Source: Oscillospiraceae bacterium (GTDB lineage Bacteria; Bacillota; Clostridia; Oscillospirales; Acutalibacteraceae). From it: a DNA stretch of 64,000 nt. A program made the translations under genes and the position numbers. The DNA lies in the NCBI GenBank assembly GCA_003514385.1, contig DOQR01000007.1, positions 1 through 64,000 of the forward strand. The letters are read 5' to 3'. Under the pieces are notes generated by a model. It saw only the letters and a list, made by a program, of their open reading frames with translations, was not told the DNA's origin and did not search any database. Positions 42,996 through 52,544 of this stretch are shown here, in pieces; position 1 is the first letter of the stretch; each line of letters begins with the position of its first letter.

Positions 42996-45548
42996 TTATT
43001 TTTTGAAGGTATAACTGCCGCTGCCTATTTCGGTTTTTGAGCCGCCAAAAATAACAGTCGCTCTTGTATTGCACGGTATTTTCACATTGAGCGTATCGCC
43101 ATTTTTTTCAACGAAAATTTCACCGGCTTCGCAGACAAAGCTTCTTTTGAACGAGCCGAAAATATCCGTTTCGTCAGGCTCTATTATTATCCGCTTATAA
43201 CCCGGCTCGGCGGGATTTATGCCGCAGACGGTGTGAAGAATATAGCTGTCCACACAGCCGAACGCATAGTGGTCAAAGCTGGTTCTTTTGGGCTGACCGT
43301 CCTGTTCATAGGACTCCCAATTTTCCCAAATGGCGGTTGCGCCGTGTTCAACTTCAAACAGCCACGAAGGGCACTGCGTCTGACGAAGTATTGCCGCAGA
43401 AAGATCGTGTCTGCCTATTTTGTCAAGAACGGGAAGCAGGAACGGTGTGGCGAGAAAACCCGTGCCGAGACGTCTGCCGTTTTTCTCGACCAATGCCGCA
43501 AGTCTGTCGGCATATTCTTTTTCCAGTTCTGCCGGAACAAGATCAAAAGCAAAAGCCAAAACATATGCGCCCATAAGATAATCAGGCAAAAGATCGCGCT
43601 TGAATATGCCGTCTATTATCGCTTGTCTCATCTTTTCCGTCGTCTGACGGAAATAAGTCGAATCCTCTCCGAGAAGCTCTTGAATATCGGCCATAAGCTT
43701 GAGCGACCAAAAGCCGAAATACGGAGCTATATAGAACGCCGACTCTTTGCATATTTCAAAGCCCTCCCCCGTTCTGCCGGGAACAAGCCATTCGCCGAAA
43801 TGAAAGCCGGTATTCCAGAGATAGCGATCGATGTCCTCGGGATTGTCGCTTCCGCGTTTATCCCGTGCGGTTTTTATTATATACTCGCACCACTTTTTCA
43901 TAGCGGGATATGTCCGCCTGAGTATCTCCCTGTTGCCTGTCACGGTGTACATATCATAGGGCACCCATATAACGGCATCGCTCCACCCGGCTATACCGGT
44001 AAGCTCTGTGTCACCGAACGGCGCCATAGTCTGTTTGCCCACCGTTTCATATAGCTTCGTGAACGGCGATATCAGCGGTATAACGCCGTCGGTTTGCTGA
44101 TCCGCACACAGCCCGTCAATCCAGCTTGAGAGGAACGGCGTCATCTCCTCGTTGAGCATTGCAGTTTCGGCATAGATAAGAATATCTCCTGTCCAGCCTG
44201 CCTTTTCGCGTCCGGGGCAGTCGGTCGGCACAGACATCATATTATTCTTCTGTGAATATCTGATATTTTTGTAGAGCCGTTCGAAGCGCTTGTCGTCACA
44301 GGCGAAGCTCGCCGCATTCTCTTTTGGAGTGGAAAGGAGAACGGCTTTGAAATTCTCCGCTCTTATGTCGGAAATTCCCGTTACGCGGACATATCGGAAG
44401 GCATGGAAAGTAAATGCGGGGTCAAACACTCCGGGGTGTCCGTCGGAAATATATGTATCTTTCTGCTTTGCAACCATTGCGTCAAAATAGTTGCCGTCCT
44501 TGTCAAGAACCTCGGTATGTTCAAGTGTTATTTCCGTTCCGAGAGGCTCGTCGACGTTAACTACGGTTTTTCCGGCAATAACCTGACCGAAGTCGATTAT
44601 TTTATCTCCGTTAGGAGCGGTAAAAATGCGCTGCGGCCGAAATTCTTCAACGGCCGATATCGCATCTGTCGGCTGAACTCTCAGATTTTTATACCCGTAA
44701 TCGCGGACAGCGGGCTGCAGTTTTTTCGCCTGAGGGAGAGTCATATCGTGTTTCTCGCCCATAAATAAATCTGAAAAAACTATTTTTGACGCTTCGCAGG
44801 TCTCGCTGCCGTCGGATGCTACGATTTTATGCGTTCCGTCCTCAAAATCAACTTCAAGCCGATAAAGAACAGACGGAGCCGGTTTCCGATCCTCGGTGAC
44901 AACGGCGGTCTGCTCGCAGAAATACCAACCGTCGCCGACAAGAAATTCTATTGAATTCTCGCCGCTGTTCAAAATATCGGTCACATCATAGACCTGATAA
45001 TTGAGAATTTTATCATACGGTGTAAATTCTGGGGCAAGCTCACGCAGATCCGGCCTTTTGCCGTTTATATACACCCTGTAACAGCCGTATGCGGTTGCAT
45101 AAAGGCGTGCTTTGGCTATATTTGCGCCGACGGTTGCCGCCCTTTTAAACAGCACGGCGGGATTCTCTATCCCGTATGTAAACATCTTTGCTTCGTTTCT
45201 CTCAACGGTACTCTCGACCCACTGAGCCTGCCACTCATTCTGAGACAGAAACGCCGTTTCAAAAACACTTTCGGCAGAGGCGCTGACATCCTCGTTGTCC
45301 CAAACCGTTACTCTCCAGCTATAAAGCGTTTTTGAGCGCATACAAAATCCGTCTGCTTTGACAAAGCTCTGGCAGTCAGAGAGAATCTTTTGGCTGTCAA
45401 AAACCTTTTCCCCGTCTACGAATATTTCTATTCTGTACGCTTTTTGCAAAACATTGTTCCTGTCGCTATCGATTCTCCAAGAGAACTCCGGAGCGGTGTC
45501 TATAAAAGGTTTTTTTCTGTGATTTACTCTAAGGTGCGTTATATTCAT
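42996..45548 (-). CDS. GH78 alpha-L-rhamnosidase
   Basis: Removes terminal alpha-L-rhamnose. 850 residues with the bacterial rhamnosidase layout: an N-terminal beta domain (YSWRVTVWDN), a second beta domain around 135-230 (RLYATAYGCYRVYINGKRP), the (alpha/alpha)6 barrel near 400-760, and a C-terminal beta domain. The catalytic-acid segment PTDCPGREKAGWTGD is at about 438-452. HYAFGCVDSYIL is also typical. No signal peptide, so rhamnosides must be imported first, presumably by the GPH carrier next to it. Confidence 0.94.
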   Translation of the reverse strand: MNITHLRVNHRKKPFIDTAPEFSWRIDSDRNNVLQKAYRIEIFVDGEKVFDSQKILSDCQSFVKADGFCMRSKTLYSWRVTVWDNEDVSASAESVFETAFLSQNEWQAQWVESTVERNEAKMFTYGIENPAVLFKRAATVGANIAKARLYATAYGCYRVYINGKRPDLRELAPEFTPYDKILNYQVYDVTDILNSGENSIEFLVGDGWYFCEQTAVVTEDRKPAPSVLYRLEVDFEDGTHKIVASDGSETCEASKIVFSDLFMGEKHDMTLPQAKKLQPAVRDYGYKNLRVQPTDAISAVEEFRPQRIFTAPNGDKIIDFGQVIAGKTVVNVDEPLGTEITLEHTEVLDKDGNYFDAMVAKQKDTYISDGHPGVFDPAFTFHAFRYVRVTGISDIRAENFKAVLLSTPKENAASFACDDKRFERLYKNIRYSQKNNMMSVPTDCPGREKAGWTGDILIYAETAMLNEEMTPFLSSWIDGLCADQQTDGVIPLISPFTKLYETVGKQTMAPFGDTELTGIAGWSDAVIWVPYDMYTVTGNREILRRTYPAMKKWCEYIIKTARDKRGSDNPEDIDRYLWNTGFHFGEWLVPGRTGEGFEICKESAFYIAPYFGFWSLKLMADIQELLGEDSTYFRQTTEKMRQAIIDGIFKRDLLPDYLMGAYVLAFAFDLVPAELEKEYADRLAALVEKNGRRLGTGFLATPFLLPVLDKIGRHDLSAAILRQTQCPSWLFEVEHGATAIWENWESYEQDGQPKRTSFDHYAFGCVDSYILHTVCGINPAEPGYKRIIIEPDETDIFGSFKRSFVCEAGEIFVEKNGDTLNVKIPCNTRATVIFGGSKTEIGSGSYTFKK

Positions 45549-45564
45549 TTGATTCTCCGATTCG

Positions 45565-47043
45565 TCAATTATATTTTCTTGAAAGCTGAGCCTCGCACTC
45601 TTCTCTGGTTATATCGCCGGCATTACATTTTATCATAAGGTCGATATCCTTATCCTTTATCCTGTAAAACACCATAACGAGTATTCCCAAGAGGGTTCCG
45701 ACAGCCGGGATAAGCGTATAAACGATCCAAAGCATATTGAGCGCCGAGGCAGGCTGCTGAATATTCTGTGCCGCAACATCGGCGAAGTCGGTAGCCTCGA
45801 TCTCAATCCAGCCGGAAAGTCCGAGAAGGAAAAGTCCGAGCGACGAAGCAACGCTCTGCGTCAGCTTGGTGACAAATGAGTTCATCGCAAAGAATATGCC
45901 GGAGCAGTCTTTGCCCGTCTTATAACGGGTATATTCGATTGTGTCGGGAATAAGGAAGGTTTTGGCTATATTGGCTATGTTACCCGGCAGAGACTGCAAA
46001 ACAAGCAGCGAACAGATAAGAACAATATGCTTTGAACCGACAAAATAGATAAGCATAAGCGGAATACTGCCCATTATTCCGGCAAGCAGTATCGTTTTTA
46101 CTTTTCCGATTTTCTTAGTTATTTTTGCAGTGTTCAACTGGGCAATAAGGCCGGGAATCGCCGCTATGGCTATCGGAACGGCAAAAACAAGCGAATTTCC
46201 GAAATGGTAGTAAGCGACGAAATTTGCAAGATTTGCGCCGGTTGCAAGGCACGAGGTTATCAAAGTGGAAAGCAGGAGGACAAACATATATTTGTTTGTT
46301 TTTATGCACTCGAGCATATCCTTAAATGTATAATGGGCGTTTTCGTCCTCATTGACATTCGCAAGCTCGGTGTTGTATTCCTCGACACCGCGAACGAGCG
46401 GTATCATCATAGCAAAGAATATCACCGACGAACCTATAACAACATACTTTATCGGAAGCCCCACAAGCTCGCTGACAAGTGCATAAAAAACAATTCCGAT
46501 AAGCATTATGACATTGTTGCTGAGTATCGACTTGTTCTGAATGATAACATTTCTTTCATCGACATTGTCGGTAAGCGTAACCGCCATGGAATTCATCGGC
46601 ACTTCTACAAGCGTATAACTCAAATCATAGAGCAGATAGAATACGCCGAACCACACAAGCTTTCCGACCTCGGAAATTCTCATGGGCATCATAAAGAACA
46701 GGATAGTAAAAATCGGGAACATCCAAAAGGTCAGGCGATACCACGGCAAGTATTTACCCTTGCCGGCGATTTTTCTTATCTTGCTTAAGTCGGCTATCTT
46801 TATTTTATCAATAAGGAAACCGAAAATAACATCGTCAAACGAATCGATAAGTTTTACGGCGAGCATGACACCGGCCATTTTTGCGGGATTGATTCCCTGC
46901 ATAAGCAGGAACATCGTCATAAATGTCGTTATGATAGCTCCCTCGCAGGTTCGTGCGAGATCGCCTATGTAGTATTTACTTCTCTGAGTTGTGGTGGTAC
47001 GCCACGAGCTTTTGTCAAGAACGGTTTTTTTCTGTTTTTTCAT
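45565..47043 (-). CDS. GPH-family glycoside:cation symporter
   Basis: 492 residues and twelve spans. GDLARTCEGAIITTFMTMFLL at the start, DSFDDVIFGFLIDKIKIADL (about 68-87), RKIAGKGKYLPWYRLTFW and IQNKSILSNNVIMLI. The probable importer of the intact rhamnoside/glycoside in this operon. It lies between the GH78 gene and the lipoprotein gene with gaps of only 11-16 bases. Confidence 0.88.
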   Translation of the reverse strand: MKKQKKTVLDKSSWRTTTTQRSKYYIGDLARTCEGAIITTFMTMFLLMQGINPAKMAGVMLAVKLIDSFDDVIFGFLIDKIKIADLSKIRKIAGKGKYLPWYRLTFWMFPIFTILFFMMPMRISEVGKLVWFGVFYLLYDLSYTLVEVPMNSMAVTLTDNVDERNVIIQNKSILSNNVIMLIGIVFYALVSELVGLPIKYVVIGSSVIFFAMMIPLVRGVEEYNTELANVNEDENAHYTFKDMLECIKTNKYMFVLLLSTLITSCLATGANLANFVAYYHFGNSLVFAVPIAIAAIPGLIAQLNTAKITKKIGKVKTILLAGIMGSIPLMLIYFVGSKHIVLICSLLVLQSLPGNIANIAKTFLIPDTIEYTRYKTGKDCSGIFFAMNSFVTKLTQSVASSLGLFLLGLSGWIEIEATDFADVAAQNIQQPASALNMLWIVYTLIPAVGTLLGILVMVFYRIKDKDIDLMIKCNAGDITREECEAQLSRKYN

Positions 47044-47054
47044 TTAGCTGCTCC

Positions 47055-47891
47055 TTAAAATGTATAGACTGCGGACAATTTGTATTTCAGTTCTGCGCTT
47101 ATTTCAATGCCGCTGAGTATTTTCGGAATTTCGAGTCCGCTTAAGTCGACTTTGTCCATGTAGGTTTCGCTGAAAGTGAGTGAAGCGGAAATTATTTTTC
47201 CGGAATCCTTAGAAACAGCGACATTGATAACACCGTCAAAAAGCTCGATTTTTCCGACATTAAGGAAATTAATTTTGTCATTCGCCCTGTGCAAAGTGTT
47301 TTCTACGGCTTTTGAATCAAGGAAAAACTGATATCCCGCTTTAGGTGCCGATGAAGACGACGGCAGCGAGATCTTTTTGAGCTTGAATGTAAGCCTATAT
47401 TCCCCGCCGGAGTCGGTAACATTATAAGACAGGCAGTCCTCTTTTTTTATGGCAGCAAAGGCGGGTTTCTCTATTGCGGTTCCTTTGCTGTTCTGTTTGC
47501 TTACCGTTTCGCTGTCTATATAATCGGCTATCAGCTTTGTAAGCGCAGAATTTGATGTTGAAAACTTGACATCCGTTGCAGTCAAATCATACTTCGCAGC
47601 TGATATCCTACTCTTTCCTATTGCTGATGAAAGAAGCTCAAACGGGTCAACGGCGGTTTGCGGCTCTTCCGACAAAGGCTTTTCGGTTTCGCCGTCAACA
47701 GTCGTACTTCGCTGCAATGTGTCGGTTTCATTGACTGTCTGCGCAGTATTACCCGTTTCTGTCCAGACTGTTTCGCCTGTGTTTACCGACGGTCCCGAAG
47801 TGTCGTCGGTGTCTTTCCCAACACAGGCGGTAAGGCTGAAAACGATAAAAACAAGCGCGAGGGTAAAAGAAATTATTTTTCCGTTCTTCAT
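47055..47891 (-). CDS. Lipoprotein of unknown function
   Basis: 278 residues. Signal peptide with lipobox LTAC (Cys about 22), then a Thr/Asp/Ser-rich linker (about 25-75), and a folded domain rich in beta-type sequence (about 85-278). No binding-protein or enzyme family recognised. GGAAA precedes the chosen ATG, and its start overlaps the end of the GH3 gene (ATGA). Within a glycoside operon it may bind substrate at the surface, but nothing in the sequence shows this. Confidence 0.75.
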   Translation of the reverse strand: MKNGKIISFTLALVFIVFSLTACVGKDTDDTSGPSVNTGETVWTETGNTAQTVNETDTLQRSTTVDGETEKPLSEEPQTAVDPFELLSSAIGKSRISAAKYDLTATDVKFSTSNSALTKLIADYIDSETVSKQNSKGTAIEKPAFAAIKKEDCLSYNVTDSGGEYRLTFKLKKISLPSSSSAPKAGYQFFLDSKAVENTLHRANDKINFLNVGKIELFDGVINVAVSKDSGKIISASLTFSETYMDKVDLSGLEIPKILSGIEISAELKYKLSAVYTF

Positions 47892-50377
47892 GTTGCATTT
47901 TCCTTTCCGCAAAGCTTTATTATTGTTCTGTATATTCTGTCCGCGCACAGTTTTATATTTTGCACGGACAATTCTCCGTCATTTACAGCCTCCAGTATCC
48001 TGTCGACATCGCCCTGAGAGCCGGGCATTATAAGATCGTTTCCCGCCTTTATACAGCCCGCCGACGATGACACGGGATATTTCTGTCCCTCCGCGCTGAC
48101 GAGCGCATTGGTAGTCCCCCAATCTGTCATAACAAATCCGTCGAACCCCCATTCGCACCGCAGAGCAGATGTGAGCAAATCGCGGTCGTTTGCCGCATGA
48201 ACTCCGTTTATGAGATTGAGCGAGGACATGGCGGCGCTCGGCCGAGCCTCTTTTACGCATATTTCAAATGCCTTGAGATATATCTCCCTCAACGCCCTTT
48301 CGGAGAGACGAGAGTTGTTATAATTCCTGTTCGTTTCCTGATTGTTTGCGGCAAGGTGTTTTATTGTTGCCGCACATCCGTTGTGCTTTTCTATTCCTCT
48401 TACCGCCGCTGCGGCACAGAGACCCGAGAGCAACGGATCCTCGGAGTAATATTCGAAATTTCTGCCGCACAGCGGATTCCTTTGAATATTCATAGCGGGA
48501 GAAAGCCAGAGCGATATGCTGAGCAGCTCCATCTCCGCTCCGATAACATCACCTGTACGCTCTATAAGCTCGGTATTCCAGCTCTGAGCGAGAGTTGACG
48601 CAACGGGAAGCGCGGTGCAGTACTGATATTTTTTAACCGTGCCGGAAAGATCGACATTCTGCATTTCCTTCGGAAGTATCATGCTGAATATAGGGTCTTC
48701 CGCCGGATTGCTGACATATTCGTTGCCGCGCACATACACTTTCGGGTTCACTCTTATGCCCGCAGGTCCATCCGCCATGATTATCTGCGGTATGCCTTTC
48801 TTCGCAAGCAATGGGGTTGTGTCGCCCGCAGCCCCGGGTATACTTTTTGAGGCTATGCCGATAACGCTTGACTTTCCGCTGCTTATTCTCGCCGAGCCTA
48901 CGCAGAGCACAGCGGCTTCCTGAACGGAAAGCTCAGAAACAGCGTCGCTTATTTTCGCGTCTTGCCGATATGTGTGCTCGACGGTCTTTATATTTTCCGT
49001 TCGCAGTTCCTTTCGGGAAAGATTCAAAGGCGTGTTGCGCGGCGTTCTGTTCGGGTGAAGTTCGCCGACCTTTTCACCTCTGAACAGCGATTTGCACCTT
49101 TCGCAAATGATATCTGCGCTCACATCGACAACCGCAAACTCCTTTATATTATCCGACGAGTTTCCGAGAGCCATAACATAACAGCCTTTTTCAATCACCC
49201 ATTCGGAAGTATCCTCATTGTAAGATGCAAGCCTGCGCGCCGAAAAAGAAACCGTCATGCGTTGTTCCTCTCCGGGGGCGAGTTCGCGGGTCTTTACGAA
49301 TGCGGCAAGACTTTTGAGCGGTTTTGCAAGGTTGCCGACGGGAGGTTCTGCATATATTTCAACAACCTCTTTGCTTGAAAAAACATCACCGATATTCCGG
49401 ACGCGAACGCCGACTTCGATGTTTTCGCCGTTTATTTCAAAGCTGTCCGTCGATAATTCAAAATCAGTGTAGGACAGCCCGAATCCAAACGGATATAAAG
49501 GATTTATTTCGAACGAATCGAAATATCTGTAACCGACGAAAATATCCTCTTTATAATAGGAATCAAAAACATCTCCGTTGAGTCCCGCAAATTCATCGGC
49601 AAAAGGATAATCGGAATATTTGCGCGCCCAGGTTGAAGTGAGCTTTCCGGAGGGAGATGATTTGCCGGAGATAATATCCGCGCAGGCAGAGCCGGACTCC
49701 GACCCGCCCTGTCCGATGAGCAGGACGGCGTTTATATCTTCGGCATCACACAGCTCGCTCATATCTATCGGCGCGGCAATATTAAGCACAAGGACGAATT
49801 TATCATAAAAGCTTGCTATCCGTTTTATGTCGCGAAGCTCCGTTTTGCCGAGCATATAATCGGAGGGGACAGCTTTTCTGTCTGCGCCCTCGCCGGATAT
49901 GCGGGAGAGCACATATATTGCGGCATCCGCTTCATATCCTTCAAAACTTTCCGGACATATGAATTCCGGCGCCGTAAAAGGATGATGCATCATTTCAATC
50001 AGAGCATTCTTTACACCGTCGGCAGCTTTCTGTTGAATATGCGATTTAAACAGAGCTTTTGCGGCGGAAACATCGCAGTCATAGCGCTTGAGCAGACGGT
50101 CTGTCACGATTTCATATCCCGCATCGGACAAGCCCTCTCGTACCGTAACATAGCTCCGAATATTGACATCGCCCGAGCCTGTTCCGCCCCGAACGGTTTG
50201 GCTTGCTCCTGCGCCGAATAAAGCGATCTTCTTTATGCTTTTACCGAGCGGCAATGTACGGTCATTTTTAAGCAACACTGCGCCTTCCGCAGCCGCCTTT
50301 CTTACAAACTTGCGTGCATTCAACTCTCTTTCTGTAATTTTTTCATCGGATACCGCGAGCCTGTTATTCAAAATCAT
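47888..50377 (-). CDS. GH3 beta-glucosidase with circularly permuted domains
   Basis: About 830 residues. The C-terminal half of a usual GH3 comes first: the alpha/beta sandwich with KKIALFGAGASQTVRGGTGSGDVN (about 50-73), then an FnIII-like domain (about 330-410). The TIM barrel comes last: PQIIMADGPAGIRV, CAATIKHLAANNQET (KH motif) and DGFVMTDWGTTN with the nucleophile Asp (about 749). This swapped order is known in rumen and gut GH3 glucosidases. No signal peptide. I use the ATG at 50377; two GTG codons precede it. First gene of the operon. Confidence 0.9.
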   Translation of the reverse strand: MILNNRLAVSDEKITERELNARKFVRKAAAEGAVLLKNDRTLPLGKSIKKIALFGAGASQTVRGGTGSGDVNIRSYVTVREGLSDAGYEIVTDRLLKRYDCDVSAAKALFKSHIQQKAADGVKNALIEMMHHPFTAPEFICPESFEGYEADAAIYVLSRISGEGADRKAVPSDYMLGKTELRDIKRIASFYDKFVLVLNIAAPIDMSELCDAEDINAVLLIGQGGSESGSACADIISGKSSPSGKLTSTWARKYSDYPFADEFAGLNGDVFDSYYKEDIFVGYRYFDSFEINPLYPFGFGLSYTDFELSTDSFEINGENIEVGVRVRNIGDVFSSKEVVEIYAEPPVGNLAKPLKSLAAFVKTRELAPGEEQRMTVSFSARRLASYNEDTSEWVIEKGCYVMALGNSSDNIKEFAVVDVSADIICERCKSLFRGEKVGELHPNRTPRNTPLNLSRKELRTENIKTVEHTYRQDAKISDAVSELSVQEAAVLCVGSARISSGKSSVIGIASKSIPGAAGDTTPLLAKKGIPQIIMADGPAGIRVNPKVYVRGNEYVSNPAEDPIFSMILPKEMQNVDLSGTVKKYQYCTALPVASTLAQSWNTELIERTGDVIGAEMELLSISLWLSPAMNIQRNPLCGRNFEYYSEDPLLSGLCAAAAVRGIEKHNGCAATIKHLAANNQETNRNYNNSRLSERALREIYLKAFEICVKEARPSAAMSSLNLINGVHAANDRDLLTSALRCEWGFDGFVMTDWGTTNALVSAEGQKYPVSSSAGCIKAGNDLIMPGSQGDVDRILEAVNDGELSVQNIKLCADRIYRTIIKLCGKENAT

Positions 50378-50423
50378 CACCACAAATCAAACAAAAATCA
50401 TTCACTTTTCTGTTTTATTTTAT

Positions 50424-50453
50424 ATTATCGCCACAGCTTTATCATCATCACAA
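50424..50453 (-). promoter_or_regulatory. Probable promoter of the rhamnoside operon
   Basis: Minus-strand TTGTGA (50448-50453), 18-bp spacer, GATAAT (50424-50429). The -35 overlaps the edge of the conserved site at 50451-50478, as expected for an activated promoter. Confidence 0.55.
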
Positions 50454-50478
50454 GTTGGGCAAATATCATAAAATCTTG
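50451..50478. promoter_or_regulatory. Candidate AraC-regulator operator, copy 1
   Basis: 28-bp sequence with core AATATCATAAAAT, matching 52578-52605 at 23 of 28 positions. It sits between the divergent GH3 operon and araC and touches the -35 elements of both. Confidence 0.65.
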
Positions 50479-50504
50479 ACTTTCATACAGCTCTATGCAA
50501 TAAT
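50476..50504 (+). promoter_or_regulatory. Probable araC promoter
   Basis: TTGACT (50476-50481), 17-bp spacer, AATAAT (50499-50504). The -35 overlaps the right edge of the candidate operator, which suggests autoregulation. Confidence 0.55.
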
Positions 50505-50521
50505 TAAAAAGAGGTGATGTA

Positions 50522-51487
50522 ATGTTTGACGGTATAAAATTCACACACAAGGAAACGCAGCGACCTATTGTGTCCCGTTCGATTTCCCCCGAGGTCTATA
50601 AAGACGACAAATACAGCTCCGAAAACCTTGCCAATTCCGAATTTTATATTTACGGCGGCATTGACGCTTTTTTGAGACCGGAAATCACAGACTATGCAAA
50701 ACAAAAACTCTACTATATGCAGGCATTCGACATTTTCAGCTACGGCAAAGGCTCTTTTACACGGAGGAAAAATTTCTCGTCATATCTTATCATCTACACC
50801 TATTCGGGGAAAGGAAAGCTCTGCTACGGCGGTAAAGAATACACTCTTTGCGCAGAGGACGGTGCATTTATCGACTGCCGAAAGCCTCATTACTATGAGG
50901 CGGTTGATGATTGGAAGGTGGCTATATTACATTTCACAGGCGCGGAATCCGACTATATGTGCAGCGAATTTGAAAAAAACGGCTCTGTTGTGTTCCACGA
51001 ATCGGTAAGCGGGCGATTTCACAGATATATCGAGCATTTGCTTTCCGTATATGATTCGCCGAGTCTATACAGAGACCTCAGAGCGTCTCACTGCATTGAG
51101 AGCTTGCTGATATATCTGCTCATTCTCAGCTCTGACATCTCCGTTTCCAAAAACGATATTCCCAACAGCGTGCAGACTGCCATGAAATACATAGAGGACA
51201 ATTTTGAAAAAGCCATATCCCTTGACGACCTGTCGGCTCTCACTAATGTCAATAAATTTCATCTCTCAAAGGAATTCAAAAAATACACAGGATTTTCTCC
51301 GCATGAATATCTGATACATCTGCGCATAAATCACGCAAAAATTTTGCTCAAGACAACGGAGCTTCCCGCAGTAAAGATTGCTCATCTGGTCGGGATACAC
51401 GATGTCAACAACTTCTACTATCTCTTTAATAAAAAAGTCGGAATGACGCCGATAAAATACCGTCATTCCGGAGAAGTAATATTATAA
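50522..51487 (+). CDS. AraC-family transcriptional regulator
   Basis: 321 residues. N-terminal cupin-type sensing domain (about 60-150: LIIYTYSGKGKLCYGGKEYTL, FIDCRKPHYYE), then two HTH motifs near the C-terminus: AISLDDLSALTNVNKFHLSKEFKKYTGFSPHEYLIHLRINHAKILL and VKIAHLVGIHDVNNFYYLFNKKVGMTPIKYR. GAGGTG precedes the ATG. It is divergent from the rhamnoside operon, so it is the probable activator; the inducer could be rhamnose or the glycoside. Confidence 0.92.
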   Translation: MFDGIKFTHKETQRPIVSRSISPEVYKDDKYSSENLANSEFYIYGGIDAFLRPEITDYAKQKLYYMQAFDIFSYGKGSFTRRKNFSSYLIIYTYSGKGKLCYGGKEYTLCAEDGAFIDCRKPHYYEAVDDWKVAILHFTGAESDYMCSEFEKNGSVVFHESVSGRFHRYIEHLLSVYDSPSLYRDLRASHCIESLLIYLLILSSDISVSKNDIPNSVQTAMKYIEDNFEKAISLDDLSALTNVNKFHLSKEFKKYTGFSPHEYLIHLRINHAKILLKTTELPAVKIAHLVGIHDVNNFYYLFNKKVGMTPIKYRHSGEVIL

Positions 51488-51499
51488 TATAATGCAAAA

Positions 51500-51534
51500 A
51501 CCGCCCGAGGCTTGTACCAAGGGCGGTAATTTTT
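51500..51534. terminator. Terminator between araC and the esterase gene
   Basis: ACCGCCC (51500-51506) pairs with GGGCGGT (51521-51527), then AATTTTT on the plus strand; A-rich DNA precedes it, giving bidirectional use. Confidence 0.8.
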
Positions 51535-52513
51535 ATCTGCTTACTTTGCCGAGCTCCTCATCTATTTTTTTCACCGTGTTTTCGTCAATATGTATCAGTG
51601 CATAGAGATCGCGCAGCGAAACTGTATCCATAAATCCGCCTACTTTCCCTTTTGCCGCAAGATATATTCCATATTGAACCGGGAATTTAAACTTCAAGAC
51701 CTTTGAAGCCTCTTTGTTTTCAAAAATAGCTTTGCAGGAATTACGGGTTGAAAACACCGTGGAGTGCAGGTCGTTATACTGCGCGCACTCTCTTATCGAA
51801 ACATATCTGCCGCTCTCAAGCTCATCAAGCCATTGCATACAGTCATCGACCCAATCGTTGACACGCGGACAAAATTCACGCCCGACCGCTCCCGCACTTT
51901 CGCCGACGGAAAACCCGTGCTGCGCAAATCCGTATATATGCGCTTCGTAGTCAATATAATGCTCCTGAAATTTTTCAAAAAGATCTGTTGTATTGAAAAC
52001 AGGCACTATCCAGTCATTTCTGCCGGTTGCAATGAAGCACGGACGAGTATCATCATTGACCAGGGAAGATGCATCGGGTGCATCTGGTGCGCAGAAAGCG
52101 AGGGTTTTACTTGATATCAGTGCATAGCAAAGCACTGCCGCAAACGGCTTGTATTTTGCCGCGGATGCCGCACAAGCCACAACATGACCTCCTGCAGAAA
52201 ATCCGGCAGCCACAATGTGTTCCGTATCAACATGAAGGTCGTCCGCATTATCTTTCATATAACGCATTGCCGAGTCAAAATCCTCGAGCGGATATGGCCA
52301 TTTGTAATTCTTGCCGACGGAATAACGAAGAACAAAGGCGTTATATCCGAGTTCATTGAATTTTTTTACGACCGGGTCGCCCTCTTTAGGGTCGCAGGAT
52401 CTGTATGCACCGCCGGGGACAATAAGAAATGTCAGCTTCTTTTCGTCTGTAACGATATGAGGTGTCAGCTCTACGCCGCGCTTTTTATCAAGAATTATAT
52501 TTTCTGCTGTCAT
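51533..52513 (-). CDS. Alpha/beta-hydrolase (acetyl esterase type) with extra C-terminal domain
   Basis: 326 residues. FLIVPGGAYRSCDPKEGDPVV (oxyanion loop, about 30-50), VAAGFSAGGHVVACAAS (nucleophile Ser about 107), CFIATGRNDWIVP (acid) and YGFAQHGFSVGE (His). The last about 100 residues (KAIFENKEASKVLKFKFPVQYG onward) form an additional helical region that I do not recognise. Similar to xylan/acetyl esterases. Start MTAEN has GGAGG upstream. Its promoter carries the same 28-bp site as the rhamnoside operon, so it is probably in the same regulon. Confidence 0.85.
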   Translation of the reverse strand: MTAENIILDKKRGVELTPHIVTDEKKLTFLIVPGGAYRSCDPKEGDPVVKKFNELGYNAFVLRYSVGKNYKWPYPLEDFDSAMRYMKDNADDLHVDTEHIVAAGFSAGGHVVACAASAAKYKPFAAVLCYALISSKTLAFCAPDAPDASSLVNDDTRPCFIATGRNDWIVPVFNTTDLFEKFQEHYIDYEAHIYGFAQHGFSVGESAGAVGREFCPRVNDWVDDCMQWLDELESGRYVSIRECAQYNDLHSTVFSTRNSCKAIFENKEASKVLKFKFPVQYGIYLAAKGKVGGFMDTVSLRDLYALIHIDENTVKKIDEELGKVSR

Positions 52514-52544
52514 AACTAACCTCCGGCAAAATAATATAGTTTGA

